DNA of 64,000 nt from Dendrophyllia cribrosa (GCA_024195265.1 JAJLRJ010000015.1:1049470-1113469); one strand, 5' to 3'; counted from the first letter of the stretch, positions 44,239 through 54,333 are shown. Notes: generated by a model not told the origin, from the sequence alone. Numbers and translations are program-made.

Positions 44239-44945
44239 GGTGAACACGTTTAACAAAAAATCAAAGATGGCAAATAGCAATGTTATATTTAAAGAAATCG
44301 TCCAACTAAAGGATTTTAATGTGACACCAAAACTTTGGTACCAATTGAAAGATTTCTAAATAAGGAGGTAAATTAACAAAACTACAGGGTGCGACAGCTA
44401 AACGTTTTTAGCATACACAATTAAAATCGCAATTTCCAAGGGGCCTAGTGAAAGAGTCTCCAATTCCGAAAATTATGAAAAATCCAAATGTTCCTTGACG
44501 CTAAAATCCAAATCTTCCTTGACGCTAATCACCCACCATAGGACAAACAGTTTACCAATTATGATAAAAATCCACCGCAATTTCAACATCTACATTTACT
44601 TCAAAAAAGTTATGCATTTTGCGAGGACAATTCATGCCAAAACACGAGGGCGTTTAAGACCATGAGGGTGCTTTAATCAGTGTGAGGGCGCCCACTGTAA
44701 CTTCTAACCCTAACCTATGGAGACAGATTGGCATAAAAATTGGTGTGCTATGTCTAGGGGGTTAAACCCAACTTACATGGGATCTGACTTGAATTTCCTG
44801 GTCCCCCTCGCGTTTTAGTGTAAGTTGCGAGTATTATCCTGAGACTTGGTTATGTAAAAACGTAACCAAAAGCCATTCAGGGGGTGTCATCGGGTAATTA
44901 GCCCGACTCTTTGTCGCCAGGTGTAGCCGTTCTATTCTTTTGTGA
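44237..44945. other. Noncoding DNA before the YR copy 2a fragment
   Basis: No gene. GAGGGCGTTTAAGACCATGA and GTGAGGGCGCCC (44645-44700) are related in kind to the CCCTCACTT units at 30846-30985. ATCCAAATGTTCCTTGACGC is tandemly repeated near 44490-44525. Confidence 0.4.
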
Positions 44946-45947
44946 AATGTGACCTTAGGAGAGATCAAGGGGCATTACAACGTAGTAGGACGAGTGGCAT
45001 GTGCAGCGAAACTACTAGGACGACGGGTACTGCTTGAATCCTGCGAATTTTTTCTGAGTGTCCTGTATTTCACAGCTAAATATAAGTTGAAGACGAAATT
45101 ACGATTCCAACCAGTTCTCCAGGAGATTCTTGAATGCTTGGAAACCATGATTGTGTCGTATTTCACAGCTAAATTTAAGTTGAAGACGAAATTACGATTC
45201 CAACCAGTTCTCCAGGAGATTCTTGAATGCTTGGAAACCATGATTGTGTCGTTAATTGATTTTCTCAAGCCTAACATTTCTCAATTTAGACAAGTTTCCA
45301 AACATCCACATGAGCACCTCAAGAAAGTTCCGCACTTCTCGTTGCTAAGGAAGCAATATAACGCCCATCAAACCTTGAGTGTCGTTGGAAAACATATAAA
45401 AGATGTGGTTTTCGAGAACGTCAACCTAGGCCTCTGTTCATATTTGTCGTGGATGGCTGCGGAAGGCTACCCGGAGCGAAATCTTCACACTCCAATAGAG
45501 GGAGCAGATGTTTGTACATCACTTCTGGAAGCAATGTACGTTATGCAAAAGCTGGTAGAAAATAGTGAGTTGAAGTTGCGGAAATGCCTAGAAGAAGATT
45601 TGGCCGACCCAAGCTATTTACCCGAGACAGATTCGTCATTATCGGGCACTGCGAAGCATTCTACTGAAGAGCCTAAGCAGCGTCCCGTAGTTCATTCACC
45701 GGCTAGAAGGGTAGAGGCCACTCCAACGCACAGCGTCGATGAAGAGGCCTCAACATCGCCTGAGTCCTCTCCTGCCAAAACGAAGTCCCATCATGCTAAA
45801 CGGCAGTGCCCGGTATGCCAAAAAGAAGACTCCAACTTAAAACGCCATCTGCGAAGCCACGCGAATAACGGGATCATCTCTGCAGACGAGATAGACAGGA
45901 TTTTCAGTGTTGCCGTACGAAAAGGGAAGTCATCAGGGCCGAGAAGA
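44946..45947 (+). pseudogene. YR element copy 2a, fragment of the N-terminal protein
   Basis: Homology to the YR protein starts mid-gene (GEIKGHYNVVGRVACAAKLL) and stops after the C2H2 finger and the ADEIDRIFSVAVRKGKSSGP segment. Compared with the other copies it has an in-frame 93-bp tandem duplication (31 residues from YFTAKYKLKTKL; second unit at about 45159-45251). It also lacks the glutamate-rich linker and the block corresponding to 33271-33330. The reading frame across the finger is intact here, which shows that copy 1 lost a base at about 34059. At 45947 it is joined directly to the 5' end of copy 2b. Confidence 0.8.
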
Positions 45948-46045
45948 TTCTTCCGGGGGGGCTCAATTCCTGGGGGACTCTTAATCGAAACCCTTGAGGG
46001 TTCTCAGTGTGTGTTTCTTGGTGAGTTACTTGGGTTCTTACTTAG

Positions 46046-46290
46046 TGTGTGCTGAATGTCCGCAGGCAGGCGACTAGCGCAATGACTAGTAAGCACCTTG
46101 TTAGGCTGTATTTATTGCTCTTGATGTGCTGAACGTCCGTAGGTTGGCGACTAGCGCAATGACTAGTAAGCACCTTGTTAGGCTGTATTTATTGCTCTTG
46201 ATGTGCTGAACGTCCGTAGGTTGGAGACTAGCGTAATGACTAGAAGGCACCCTATTTAGGTTTTTGTCTTACTCTTGATGCCTTATCCTT
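46046..46290. repeat. Three 77-bp units of YR copy 2b
   Basis: Same unit as at 32525-32835, with the ACTAG-N8-CTAGT inverted repeat intact in the first two units. The third has GACTAGCGTAATGACTAGAA, losing the right arm's last base. Confidence 0.75.
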
Positions 46291-46341
46291 ATTCGTGGTG
46301 CTACATAGCATTCACCGCATTTCATTGCCGCAGTTTTGGTT

Positions 46342-47382
46342 ATGGAAAACTACATCAAGAAGGTCCGACTCGGACAGGAAGGCCATGAAGGGGCTCTTAA
46401 AGAACTTGGCCTGGCCGAAGTTACCCAGCCAAAACCGGTCCAACGAAGAAATGTGACCTTAGGAGAGATCAAGGGGCATTACAACGTAGTAGGACGAGTG
46501 GCATGTGCAGCGAAACTACTAGGACGACGGGTACTGCTTGAATCCTGCGAATTTTTTCTGAGTGTCCTGTATTTCACAGCTAAATATAAGTTGAAGACGA
46601 AATTACGATTCCAACCAGTTCTCCAGGAGATTCTTGAATGCTTGTAAACAATGATTGTGTCGTTACTTGATTTTCTCAAGCCTAACATTTCTCAATTTAG
46701 ACAAGTTTCCAAACATCCACATGAGCACCTCAAGAAAGTTCCGCACTTCTCGTTGCTAAGGAAGCAATATAACGCCCATCAAACCTTGAGTGTCGTTGGA
46801 AAACATATAAAAGATGTGGTTTTCGAGAACGTCAACCTAGGCCTCTGTTCATATTTGTCGTGGATGGCTGCGGAAGGCTACCCGGAGCGAAATCTTCACA
46901 CTCCAATAGAGGGAGCAGATGATTGTACATCACTTCTGGAAGCAATGTACGTTATGCAAAAGCTGGTAGAAAATAGTGAGTCGAAGTTGCGGAAATCAAG
47001 AATCGAGCAGGCAGACGAGGAATGTAAATGCCTAGAAGAAGATTTGGCCGACCCAAGCTATTTACCCGAGACAGATTCGTCATTATCGGAAACGGAAGAG
47101 GAGAAGGAGGAGGAGAAAGAGGAGGAGAAAGAGAAGGAGAAAGGCAACATTTCACGAAAAAGAAAAGGAAATGGCATTAAGACGACACCAGCAAAACGGG
47201 CAAAGGCCACTGCCAAGCATTCTACTGAAGAGCCTAAGCAGCGTCCCGTAGTTCATTCACCGGCTAGAAGGGTAGAGGCCACTCCAGCAGATCGAGAGGA
47301 TCTTGCAGGAGTGCGGCTCGAGATTGACAAACGAGGATATCTAGGCAAAGGCCGCGGAAAATCAGCCTCTTACTGTCAGTGA
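46342..47382 (+). pseudogene. YR copy 2b, N-terminal protein with nonsense and deletion
   Basis: The ATG at 46342 corresponds to 32893 in copy 1. A TAA at 46645-46647 interrupts the unknown domain where the other copies have GAA; the frame continues to the glutamate-rich linker. At about 47286 sequence jumps to the region matching copy 1 at about 34980, deleting both fingers and the core-binding region. The join is out of frame and ends at 47382. Confidence 0.75.
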
Positions 47383-47383
47383 G

Positions 47384-47937
47384 GTGTGTGATGCCCGAGA
47401 CTTCTTGTTAACGAAGATCACGTTGACGACTGGTACCCGGCCTGGGGCTTTAGCCAATGCTTCCCTTCAACATTATGAATCCATGAGGGAGGACCAGAGT
47501 GGCAGATTTAAAGTTCTTTTGGTGCCTCGTCACAAACGTGAGTCTCTGGCCCAGCACCGTTATCTCTTAACACTGAAATTCAACAGCTGTTTGAGGCTTG
47601 TTTCACGGACCATCCCCATCTCTTTTTAACGAGTGACGGTTTGCCGTTCCAAGACAGAAATCTGAGCAGACGGCTTCCAGAATTCTGGTCCAAGTCACAA
47701 GTACGAGCAGACTTGAGAGTGACCGCCACTAATATCCGGAAGTGGATAGTAACTGCATGTCACCAGAAAAAAGCAGAAGGAGAGACCGTAGATGAAATTT
47801 CCCTGCGACAGTCAATGTGCCATTCGTCCAGAGCGGCAGAAAACTTCTACCTTAGAGAAGACCTTACTCGAACTGGAGCAATAGCCGCCGACATTATCGA
47901 GCGATGCACAAGAGCCAAGACAACCGCCACTGTATAG
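47384..47937 (+). pseudogene. YR copy 2b, recombinase catalytic remnant
   Basis: The remnant retains TGTRPGALANASLQHYESMR, VPRHKRE, TATNIRKWIVTACHQ and CHSSRAAENFYLRED, so the catalytic R, K, R, H and Y are all visible. They are split: a frameshift near 47541 and a small deletion near 47604 separate the first half from the second (47641-47937), and a TAG ends the latter. It cannot make a working protein. Confidence 0.75.
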
Positions 47938-47940
47938 CAG

Positions 47941-48520
47941 GCAACTACGGAGGACGAAAGGTCTGGAAACAATCAGGCAGACTCAGCAGAGGAAGACGTG
48001 CCAGATGACGTATCAGACAGCCGTGTAGTGGCTGAAGTCACGAATAACCAGGAAGCGGCTGAAGTCACGGATAACCAGGAAGCGGTTAACGTAGCGAAGC
48101 GAAGAAAAAAGGGCCGTATCAGATCTCTTCAAACCATTAATCGACTCCAACCCCGTGGTAAAACTGGCACACGTCCGAAAAGAAAATCCAAACATATAAT
48201 GCTTAATCAACTCTTGGCTATTCCTGGACGAAAGAGGACGAAAGAGTCAGGCGGAGACACGAGAACAGTATCAGCAACAGCAACAGTAACAGCAACACGA
48301 GATGATCCCTTCGCATTTGTCGACTGCTCGTGTCCCTTGGGACTCCAAGGAAACTGAACTACTTCGGGAACGTTTCCTTCGAGAGGGAACATGTCCGGGT
48401 GTGAGCCGAATGATGCTCATCCTCAGAGAGAGCACAGAGCTATGGGACGTGTTTGTAAAGAATGGCAAACGAAGATGCGTGGAGAAGGTTAAAAATATCT
48501 TGAAACTTCAAAAGAAGTAG
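47941..48520 (+). pseudogene. YR copy 2b, C-terminal linker and Myb/SANT-like domain
   Basis: The linker repeats (VTNNQEAAE, two units) and the Myb/SANT-like domain (VPWDSKETELLRERFLREGT to CVEKVKNILKLQKK, 48317-48520) persist in different frames. About 50 bp containing the candidate frameshift site of copy 1 is absent. Confidence 0.65.
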
Positions 48521-49469
48521 ACAACTGTCGCCTTCATTCGTCGCCATTGTACCTTGAAGTAGACCTCCGTGGCCTAGAGAAGAAATACCGGTGTTGGACT
48601 AAACTGTTAAATTTACTGGACTAGTCGTAAAAAAAAATTGGAAGGGACCAGGAAACCTTCATTCGTCGCCTTCGTACCTTGAAGTGGAGCTCCGTGGCCT
48701 GCTAGCCTAAAAATAAAAGAGAAGAAATACCGGTGTTGGACAAAACTGTTAAATTTACTGGACTAGTCGTAAAAAAAAATTGGAAGGGACCAGGAAACCT
48801 CGTAACCTCGCGTCCATTCTTCGCATTAGAAAAATACGTTGAGTTGAAAAACAAAAAGACAAAAAAAAGACCAAAGTTGAAAGACTAAACTTAAGCTATA
48901 GGACGTTGAGATAATTAAGAGAATCTTGTAAATAGACGTTGACATGGAGCGAGAAAAAGAAAATTCTAAGAAAAAGTTCCTGTTTTGTATCCTCGACCAA
49001 GTCGAGGTCCTATAAAATAGTAATGTAAATAGAATTGTAAGAGTAGAAGAGTAAAAAAGACCAAAGTTGAAAAGACTAAACCTAAGCTAAAGGACGTTGA
49101 GTTAACAGAATCTTGTAAATAGACGTTGAAATGGAGCAAGAAAAAGAAAATTCCAAAGAAAGTTCCTGTTTTGTATCCTCGACTAATGGAATCTTGTAAA
49201 TAGACGTTGACATGGAGCAGGAAAAAGAAAATTAAAAAAAAGTACCTGTTTTGTATCCTCGACCAATAGAATCTTGTAAATAGACGTTGACATGGAGCGA
49301 GAAAAAGAAAATTCCAAAAAATATTCCTGTTTTGTATCCACGACCAAGTCGATGTCCTGTAAAATAGTAATGTACATAGAATTCTACATAAAAGATCTTA
49401 AATTATCGCAACATCATTTATTGTAAACATTGCTGCACATAAAATTATATATATTTTAACCAGTATTTG

Positions 49470-49544
49470 AACGCGCGAGACTGACGAGCATTATTATTCG
49501 GCCAGTCAGGTTAAAACAAAATCTTAAAAAGCGGCAGAATTTAG
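49470..49544. repeat. 88-bp repeat, part 1 (interrupted by solo LTR)
   Basis: GCGCGAGACTGACGAGCATT to GCGGCAGAATTTAG. The unit resumes after the LTR at 50372, is repeated to 50480, and occurs again at 53022-53110. Confidence 0.75.
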
Positions 49545-50367
49545 TGTTACGAGAGACTTTTCCAATGTTCTTAAAACAGTCGAAAGTAAAGTTCGTTTAA
49601 AATTATTACATAGGCCAAATCATAAGTCTAGTAAACAATAGTAGCAAATAATGTTTTCAAGTAGAAACGTGTACCAAGTTGTACATCTGCCTAGCTCTCG
49701 CCACGTGCGTTTCAATAGCTTAGTTTTATGAAAAGAATATTAAGTAGTTATCTCCGTGACTCATCAGGAAAAGCTCAATATCCTTTGTTAGAGTTGCTTA
49801 CGGAAGCAAAGTCCTTCGGCTCTCGTAAATGTATTTCTTTCAAGGGGAGTGTTCTAAGTTGTCACTCAATTTTGGTAACAGAGCAGAACGCTACGTGTCC
49901 TAGAGTTTTTCAAGTAGACCCTTTGTTCTCGTGAGCCACGAACGCGTGCTCGTAATTTTACTTTAACAATAGAGGAACTTGTATTCTGCTCTGGTTCCAC
50001 TATATATAGAAGTACGATTGTAAACATTAGTCGGTTATTATCAGGGTTGACATCCAGGCAAGGTGAGCGTCAACGTGAGATCAAGGTTAGAATCAGAGAC
50101 GAATAAACCTATGCTGGCCGACGTCTGTTGTATTTGCTGAGTCCTAAGAAGTCCTTGCTAGTAGATTCCCGTGTACCGAGGTTGTGACGAGCCTTTTCTC
50201 CGCTGCAAGCGTGGTCGCTCAAGAGCTAAGTTTCCCCGCGTAAAAGTCGTTGTTTTCAGTAAAGTATCATTCAAGTTCCAGTTTTCATTTCCCGCCGAAG
50301 TAGGAAAAATCCCTCGTCACAGCGGCGAAAAACTTATCGTCCCATTGGCGCAAAATTTATCGTCACA
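49545..50367 (+). mobile_element. Solo LTR (TG...CA, TTAG target duplication)
   Basis: It starts TGTTACGAGAGAC, ends CGTCACA and is flanked by TTAG on both sides (49541-49544, 50368-50371). Uninterrupted versions of the target (GCAGAATTTAGAAAGGAATT) exist at about 50448 and 53068, which proves the insertion. It contains a TATA-like box and a polyadenylation signal. The 823-bp length and 4-bp duplication are compatible with BEL/Pao or Gypsy. It is not the LTR family of the BEL element at 55 kb. No internal region remains. Confidence 0.85.
50001..50010 (+). promoter_or_regulatory. TATA-like box inside the solo LTR
   Basis: CTATATATAGA at about 50000 lies ~100 bp before AATAAA at 50102-50107, the usual U3-R arrangement in an LTR. 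Confidence 0.5.
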
Positions 50368-50371
50368 TTAG

Positions 50372-50480
50372 AAAGGAATTATCAAATGCGCGAGACTGAC
50401 GACCATTATTATTCGGCCAGTCAGGTTAAAACAAAATCCCAAAAAGCGGCAGAATTTAGAAAGGAATTATCAAACCACTC
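50372..50480. repeat. 88-bp repeat, remaining units after the LTR
   Basis: AAAGGAATTATCAAATGCGC through GCGGCAGAATTTAG (50372-50459), then the start of another unit. This provides the empty-site reference for the LTR insertion. Confidence 0.75.
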
Positions 50481-51515
50481 ATGTCCAATATAGACGCACG
50501 GATACAGTCTGTCAAAGCCACGTTACGATCTGTACGGTCTGACAAACTGTAATAGTGACCAGTCGGTCCGTTGACAGTCCGTAAATTGCTTCCTATTAAA
50601 GAAAGCACAAGCAAAAAATCACGGACAGATACAGTTTGTCAAATGGGTCATACAGTATGTACGACTCACTGATAATTATATGCATCAATCTGGCGGGTAA
50701 CGAGTGAAACGGTTTGACAGTCTGTACGGTCTGTACAGACCGTAAAAGTGGAAGTCGGTCTGTCGACAGTCCGAAAAATTGCATCTTATTAGCGAAGGGT
50801 GAACCAACGCAGCACAGCGAAACTGAAAAACATGTATATACGGTCAGTGTAAAACGCAGACTGCAGACCGGGGGTAAAATGCAGACTGCAGACTAGCCTA
50901 TACCAATACTAGACCATTTTAGCTGCATTTTGTAACCCTATTCTAGACTAAACACCAAAAACCCCTACCCTATCCTAGACCTATTCCAAACTCGCTATTT
51001 TCCACTGCATTTTACCCTCAGTCTGCATTTTACCCCCGGTCTACAGTCTGCGTTTTACACTGTCCGCATGTATATATCTCGTTCTAAAAGCGTGTGCAAA
51101 GGAATTACTAGTTTCAATAGACCGTGTGCCAAAGGAATTGCACATTTCAATACACATAATATACAAACGAAGATACACAACGAAAGGTGAACCAACGCAG
51201 CACAGCGAAACTGAAGAACATGTATATATCTCGTTCTAAAAGCGTGTGCAAAGGAATTACTAGTTTCAATGGACCAGCGTGTACAAAGAAATTATACGTT
51301 TCAATAGACATAAATACAAACGAAGATACACAACGAAGGGTGAACCAACGCAGCACAGCGAAACTGAAGAACATGTATATATCTCGATCTAAAAGCGTGT
51401 GCAAAGAAATTATACGTTTCAATAGACATAAATACAAACGAAGATACACAACGAAGGGTGAACCAACGCAGCACAGCGAAACTGAAGAACATGTATATAT
51501 ATCTCGAATGAATGG
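50481..51515. repeat. Tandem repeats of two kinds, no gene
   Basis: The stretch 50495-50800 has two diverged ~240-bp units with GACAGTCTGTACGGTCTGTA-type sequence and a GTCGGTC...GACAGTCCG block. From 50801, four units with GTGAACCAACGCAGCACAGC and GAACATGTATATATCTCG start at 50801, 51187, 51340 and 51461 (about 120-155 bp each once the MITE insertion is discounted). Confidence 0.65.
50841..51066. mobile_element. 226-bp MITE with 10-bp target duplication
   Basis: The left end CGGTCAGTGTAAAACGCAGA and the reverse-complemented right end CGGACAGTGTAAAACGCAGA match for over 40 bp. CATGTATATA flanks it on both sides (50831-50840, 51067-51076). Sister tandem units at 51218, 51372 and 51491 carry the empty site once. 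A 9-10-bp duplication suggests a MULE-like transposase, which is inference. Confidence 0.8.
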
Positions 51516-51629
51516 GATTAGTTTCTACAGAAACTGTGGTGCTGCGTCGGTGGGGATGAAGCACAATAATTTGGTTTTATCGACTGAGTCGATAAGGTAA
51601 ATTAGCCACCGTAAAAAGATTCGAGAAAG

Positions 51630-51659
51630 CTGACGTTTCGAGCGCTAGCCCTTCGTCGG
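51630..51659 (-). other. PLE 3' hairpin (copy 3)
   Basis: Reverse complement of the copy 1 block with CCGACG instead of CTGACG. This changes the invariant U of a hammerhead core and one base pair of the outer stem. Confidence 0.45.
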
Positions 51660-51873
51660 AGCGAATCAAGGGATTGTGGGTAGTGTGTGGTCTTATATAA
51701 AGGGTACAAATAAATGTGAGCCACGTAGCACTGGTAATATAGACAAGGAATCAGAGAATTAACTCTGTGTGCAAATTATAGTGCTAAGGTTATAACCCCA
51801 TAAATTCCCCTGTACTGAGCGTTAGCCCTAGCAAGGAAATGAGGGACCACACGAGGGAAAGAAAAAAATCTTT

Positions 51874-51946
51874 GACCTCGGTGGGATTCGAACCCACGAC
51901 CTCCGGATTAGATCTTCCGTCGCTCTACCGCTTGAGCCACGAGGCC
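51874..51946 (-). tRNA. tRNA-like gene, probably Arg(TCT)-derived, aberrant anticodon loop
   Basis: The 73-nt cloverleaf has acceptor GGCCTCG/CGAGGTC, D arm GCTC/GAGC, T arm GTGGG-TTCGAAT-CCCAC and the B box GGTTCGAATCC. The anticodon arm CGGA/TCCG encloses 8 nt (AGATCTAA) instead of 7, so the anticodon is ambiguous. It is identical to the + strand copy in the stem regions and is probably a SINE head rather than a functional tRNA. Confidence 0.6.
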
Positions 51947-52170
51947 GAATGGGAGCAGATCGTGGGTAACAAGGTGGTAATTCGTGGCAATGAGAATGTG
52001 AAGGGTACAAATTTATGGGGTTATAACCTTAGCACTATAATTTGCACACAGAGTTAATTCTCTGATTCCTTGTCTATATTACCAGTGCTACGTGGCTCAC
52101 ATTTATTTGTACCCTTCACATTCTCATTGCCACGAATTACCACCTTGTTACCCACGATCTGCTCCCGTTC

Positions 52171-52243
52171 GGCCTCGTGGCTCAAGCGGTAGAGCGACGG
52201 AAGATCTAATCCGGAGGTCGTGGGTTCGAATCCCACCGAGGTC
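52171..52243 (+). tRNA. tRNA-like gene, second (inverted) copy
   Basis: Same 73-nt sequence as 51946-51874 on the opposite strand. It is followed by AAAGATTTTTTTCTTTCC, whose T-run could terminate pol III. The internal A and B boxes look intact, so it may be transcribed even if it is not a working tRNA. Confidence 0.6.
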
Positions 52244-52441
52244 AAAGATTTTTTTCTTTCCCTCGTGTGGTCCCTCATTTCCTTGCTAGGGCTAACGCTC
52301 AGTACAGGGGAATTTATGGGGTTATAACCTTAGCACTATAATTTGCACACAGAGTTAATTCTCTGATTCCTTGTGGTCTTATATAGTCGGTGGAGCTGCC
52401 GCTATTGGTGGAAATTTGGTGACGTGAAAAACAAATGTAAA

Positions 52442-53019
52442 TTAGTTGAATGAAAACCGTTCGTTGATTCCGTGGGGTTTGAGGGTGCCGATTTGAAAGA
52501 TGATTTTTTGTTCTAAGTTTTTACGGCTTTCTGTGTTGCCTTGGTGTAGGGAAACGCCGCAAATTGTCATGTGTTGTTTAGAGTGCTTAGTAAGATTGAA
52601 ATGACGCGCGACTGGTTTGGATGCGTCTTTGTCATTTTTTTCAACGTCTCGGAGATGTTCTCGAAAACGGTCGCCCAGTCTCCTCCCTGTTTCGCCAATG
52701 TATGTCTTTTTGCAAAACGTACATGTTATGCAGTAGATAACATTTACGGAGGTGCATGTGAAACGATCAGTGATTTTAATAGATCGTTTGGGTCCCGTTA
52801 TTTTGTCCGCGTTGTGAATGAAAGGGCAAGTGTTGCATCGTTTGCGTGCGCATTTAAAAGTTCCCGGTTTATCGTCAGATTTCAGTGTACTTGTAACTAG
52901 AAAGTTGCCTATGTTTTTGTCACGTTTGAATGAAATTAGTGGGGGTTGTGAAAAAATTCTGCCAGTTTCGGGGTCGTTTTGGAGCAATTTGAAATTTTTT
53001 AAAATGATGCTTTTGACTG
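52442..53019 (-). pseudogene. PLE copy 3 GIY-YIG endonuclease fragment
   Basis: An open frame of ~192 codons from the truncated 5' edge to the stop at 52442. The cysteine-rich segment is FKCARKRCNTC and the core is KKTYIGETGRRLGDRFREHL, with the domain ending NERFSFN. Substitutions relative to copies 1 and 2 are mostly conservative. The RT is absent. Confidence 0.8.
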
Positions 53020-53022
53020 CAT

Positions 53023-53781
53023 TATTATTCGGCCAGTCAGGTTAAAACAAAATCTTAAAAAGCGGCAGAATTTAGAAAGGAATTATCAAACGCGCGAGAC
53101 TGACGGCCAGTCAGGATAGAAAAATTGTTCAAATTTTGGCTCGAAATGGTCTCAAAAGACCGTTTATGATCTTAACAATCACACCGCCACCCGCTTATTT
53201 GCATAAACTAATACTTCCTTCTTTTTAAAAAATAAGCTCACGCCTGCTGTACAGGCTAAGGACAACTAGTGAATAGTGTTTAATGCGTAACCTAGGAATG
53301 GATGTTTAAGAACACAGAAACACTAGGCAGAGGCCAACAAATACTGACAACGTCAATGTAGTCAAACGGAGTGCAGATCAAAACAAGATCGCAGATATAT
53401 TGTTGGAATCAATACTTGAATTAAACAATGGTCTTTTATAACCCCGCCCTGAAACAATCGAAAAAAGCAAACAAAAATTATCGAATCAAACGAAATCTGA
53501 GGGCGCGGAAATGTATAGACATTTTACTAGCTCCCACACTACTTTTTCATAACACGCATGTATTCATTGTTCCCTAAACGAATAACCATTGCAATGCAGA
53601 TTATCAAACCATTTCACCAAATAAACTGAAAATGGGCACACAATATGCATATTATCTGTAAATATAGGAAACCAAAGCACAAGGCTGTATCTCAATCACA
53701 ATATTCACTGTATCTGTGGATGTAGGGAATTAAAGCACAAGGCTGTATCTAGGATTAAAATTCTTTTCAACTAAATAGTAC
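53023..53781. other. 88-bp repeat remnant, then DNA without a recognised gene
   Basis: 53023-53110 is an 88-bp repeat unit (TTATTATTCGGCCAGTCAGG ... AAAGGAATTATCAAACGCGC). After it I see no gene. AAAGCACAAGGCTGTATCT is repeated at about 53673 and 53734. The region probably lies in an intron or downstream of the CIDE-N exons. Confidence 0.5.
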
Positions 53782-53843
53782 CTTTATAAGAGGACCTGCT
53801 TTAAGGTTTCCATCTTCAAACACTATACTCCGCTGTGTTGAAC
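53782..53843 (-). CDS. Host exon downstream of the CIDE-N exon
   Basis: A 62-bp exon on the - strand between AAATGCAG and GTACTA. Its first two bases complete the glycine codon begun at the end of the CIDE-N exon. It reads GSTQRSIVFEDGNLKAGPLI and ends on a codon boundary. Phase agreement supports a spliced gene. The continuation to lower coordinates is not recognisable. Confidence 0.5.
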
Positions 53844-54075
53844 CTGCATTTGTAATAAAAAAATTAGATCTCTATTGCAATCAAAATAAAATTGTATTCA
53901 TTGTATTGATTTCTGCCATTGACATCCCTCCAAAAAGATAGCTAGGATCTTTTTCTTTTGTGGTTGGAAATTTCAAAATTTTTATGCCTCTATTTCAAAA
54001 GTACCAAACTTGGCAAATCACCATCATTTTAAGTAAACCAAAGTTGTGTCAATTAAAAACAGGTCATGTGCATAC

Positions 54076-54333
54076 CGAGTTCAATTGATGACTGTGTTTT
54101 CGCTGAACTCCTTGTGGTGTTGCAGTCAATTGATAATGACATTGTTGCTGTTGTTGGTGTTGTTATCACATTTGCTGGTATCTCTTGAGGCAACCAGGTT
54201 TTATCCCCCACTGCACAAATAAATGTGCTCCCTGGTTCCATTTCAGGAAAGGTATCCTCATCAATTTCAGTCCCATCAGCCTCAGTGTATATTGTGATAA
54301 CTTCTTCATCACTAATCGCAAGTTTTCTTTTAG
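54076..54333 (-). CDS. CIDE-N domain exon of a host gene
   Basis: A 258-bp exon between TTACAG and GTATGC. It encodes KRKLAISDEEVITIYTEADG, then TEIDEDTFPEMEPGSTFICA and VGDKTWLP. DGTEIxEDxFP, PGSTF and the W match the second half of the CIDE-N domain of the DFF40/DFF45/CIDE family, which forms head-to-tail assemblies in apoptotic nuclease or lipid-droplet proteins. After the domain comes a Thr/Ser-rich stretch. The first half of the domain should lie in an upstream (higher-coordinate) exon and is not identified here. The exon starts two bases into a codon and ends with one base. Confidence 0.65.

Larger units (their letters stand above)
45953..49467 (+). mobile_element. YR transposon copy 2b, internally deleted
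   Basis: The copy begins inside a 165-bp type repeat (TTCCGGGGGGGCTCAATTCC) and has three 77-bp units (46046-46290), a broken coding region and the same 3' region as copy 1, ending at TTTTAACCAGTATT. About 1 kb covering the fingers and the start of the recombinase is missing at about 47286. Confidence 0.7.
51700..52371. mobile_element. Inverted dimer of a tRNA-derived element, 14-bp TSD
   Basis: The insert is flanked by TGTGGTCTTATATA at 51686-51699 and 52372-52385. Inside are two copies of a tRNA-headed unit in opposite orientation: tRNA at 51874-51946 (-) and 52171-52243 (+). Each unit has the leader CATTCTCATTGCCACGAATT and the body TTCCTTGCTAGGGCTAACGC followed by a GGGGTTATAACCTTAGCACT block. 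That last block is also present at the centre, so it occurs three times. The long duplication size fits LINE-type target-primed insertion. Confidence 0.75.
51516..53022 (-). mobile_element. Penelope-like element copy 3, with nested insertion
   Basis: On the - strand it holds the GIY-YIG coding region (53019-52442), the 3' region and the terminal block CCCCACCGACGCAGCACC. It is 5'-truncated at about 53020 inside an 88-bp repeat and is more diverged from copies 1 and 2 than they are from each other. The 3' region is split by a 672-bp tRNA-bearing element. Confidence 0.8.

Noticed and set aside
49545..50367. LTR of the BEL element at 55-62 kb
   Set aside because: Its termini (TGTTACGAG...CGTCACA) do not match the BEL LTR (TGTTGGTTTTG...GAGCTACA), so it is a different family.
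51187..51600. 137-codon ORF over the 120-155-bp repeats
   Set aside because: It reads through tandem repeat units and into the inverted PLE terminus, with no domain.
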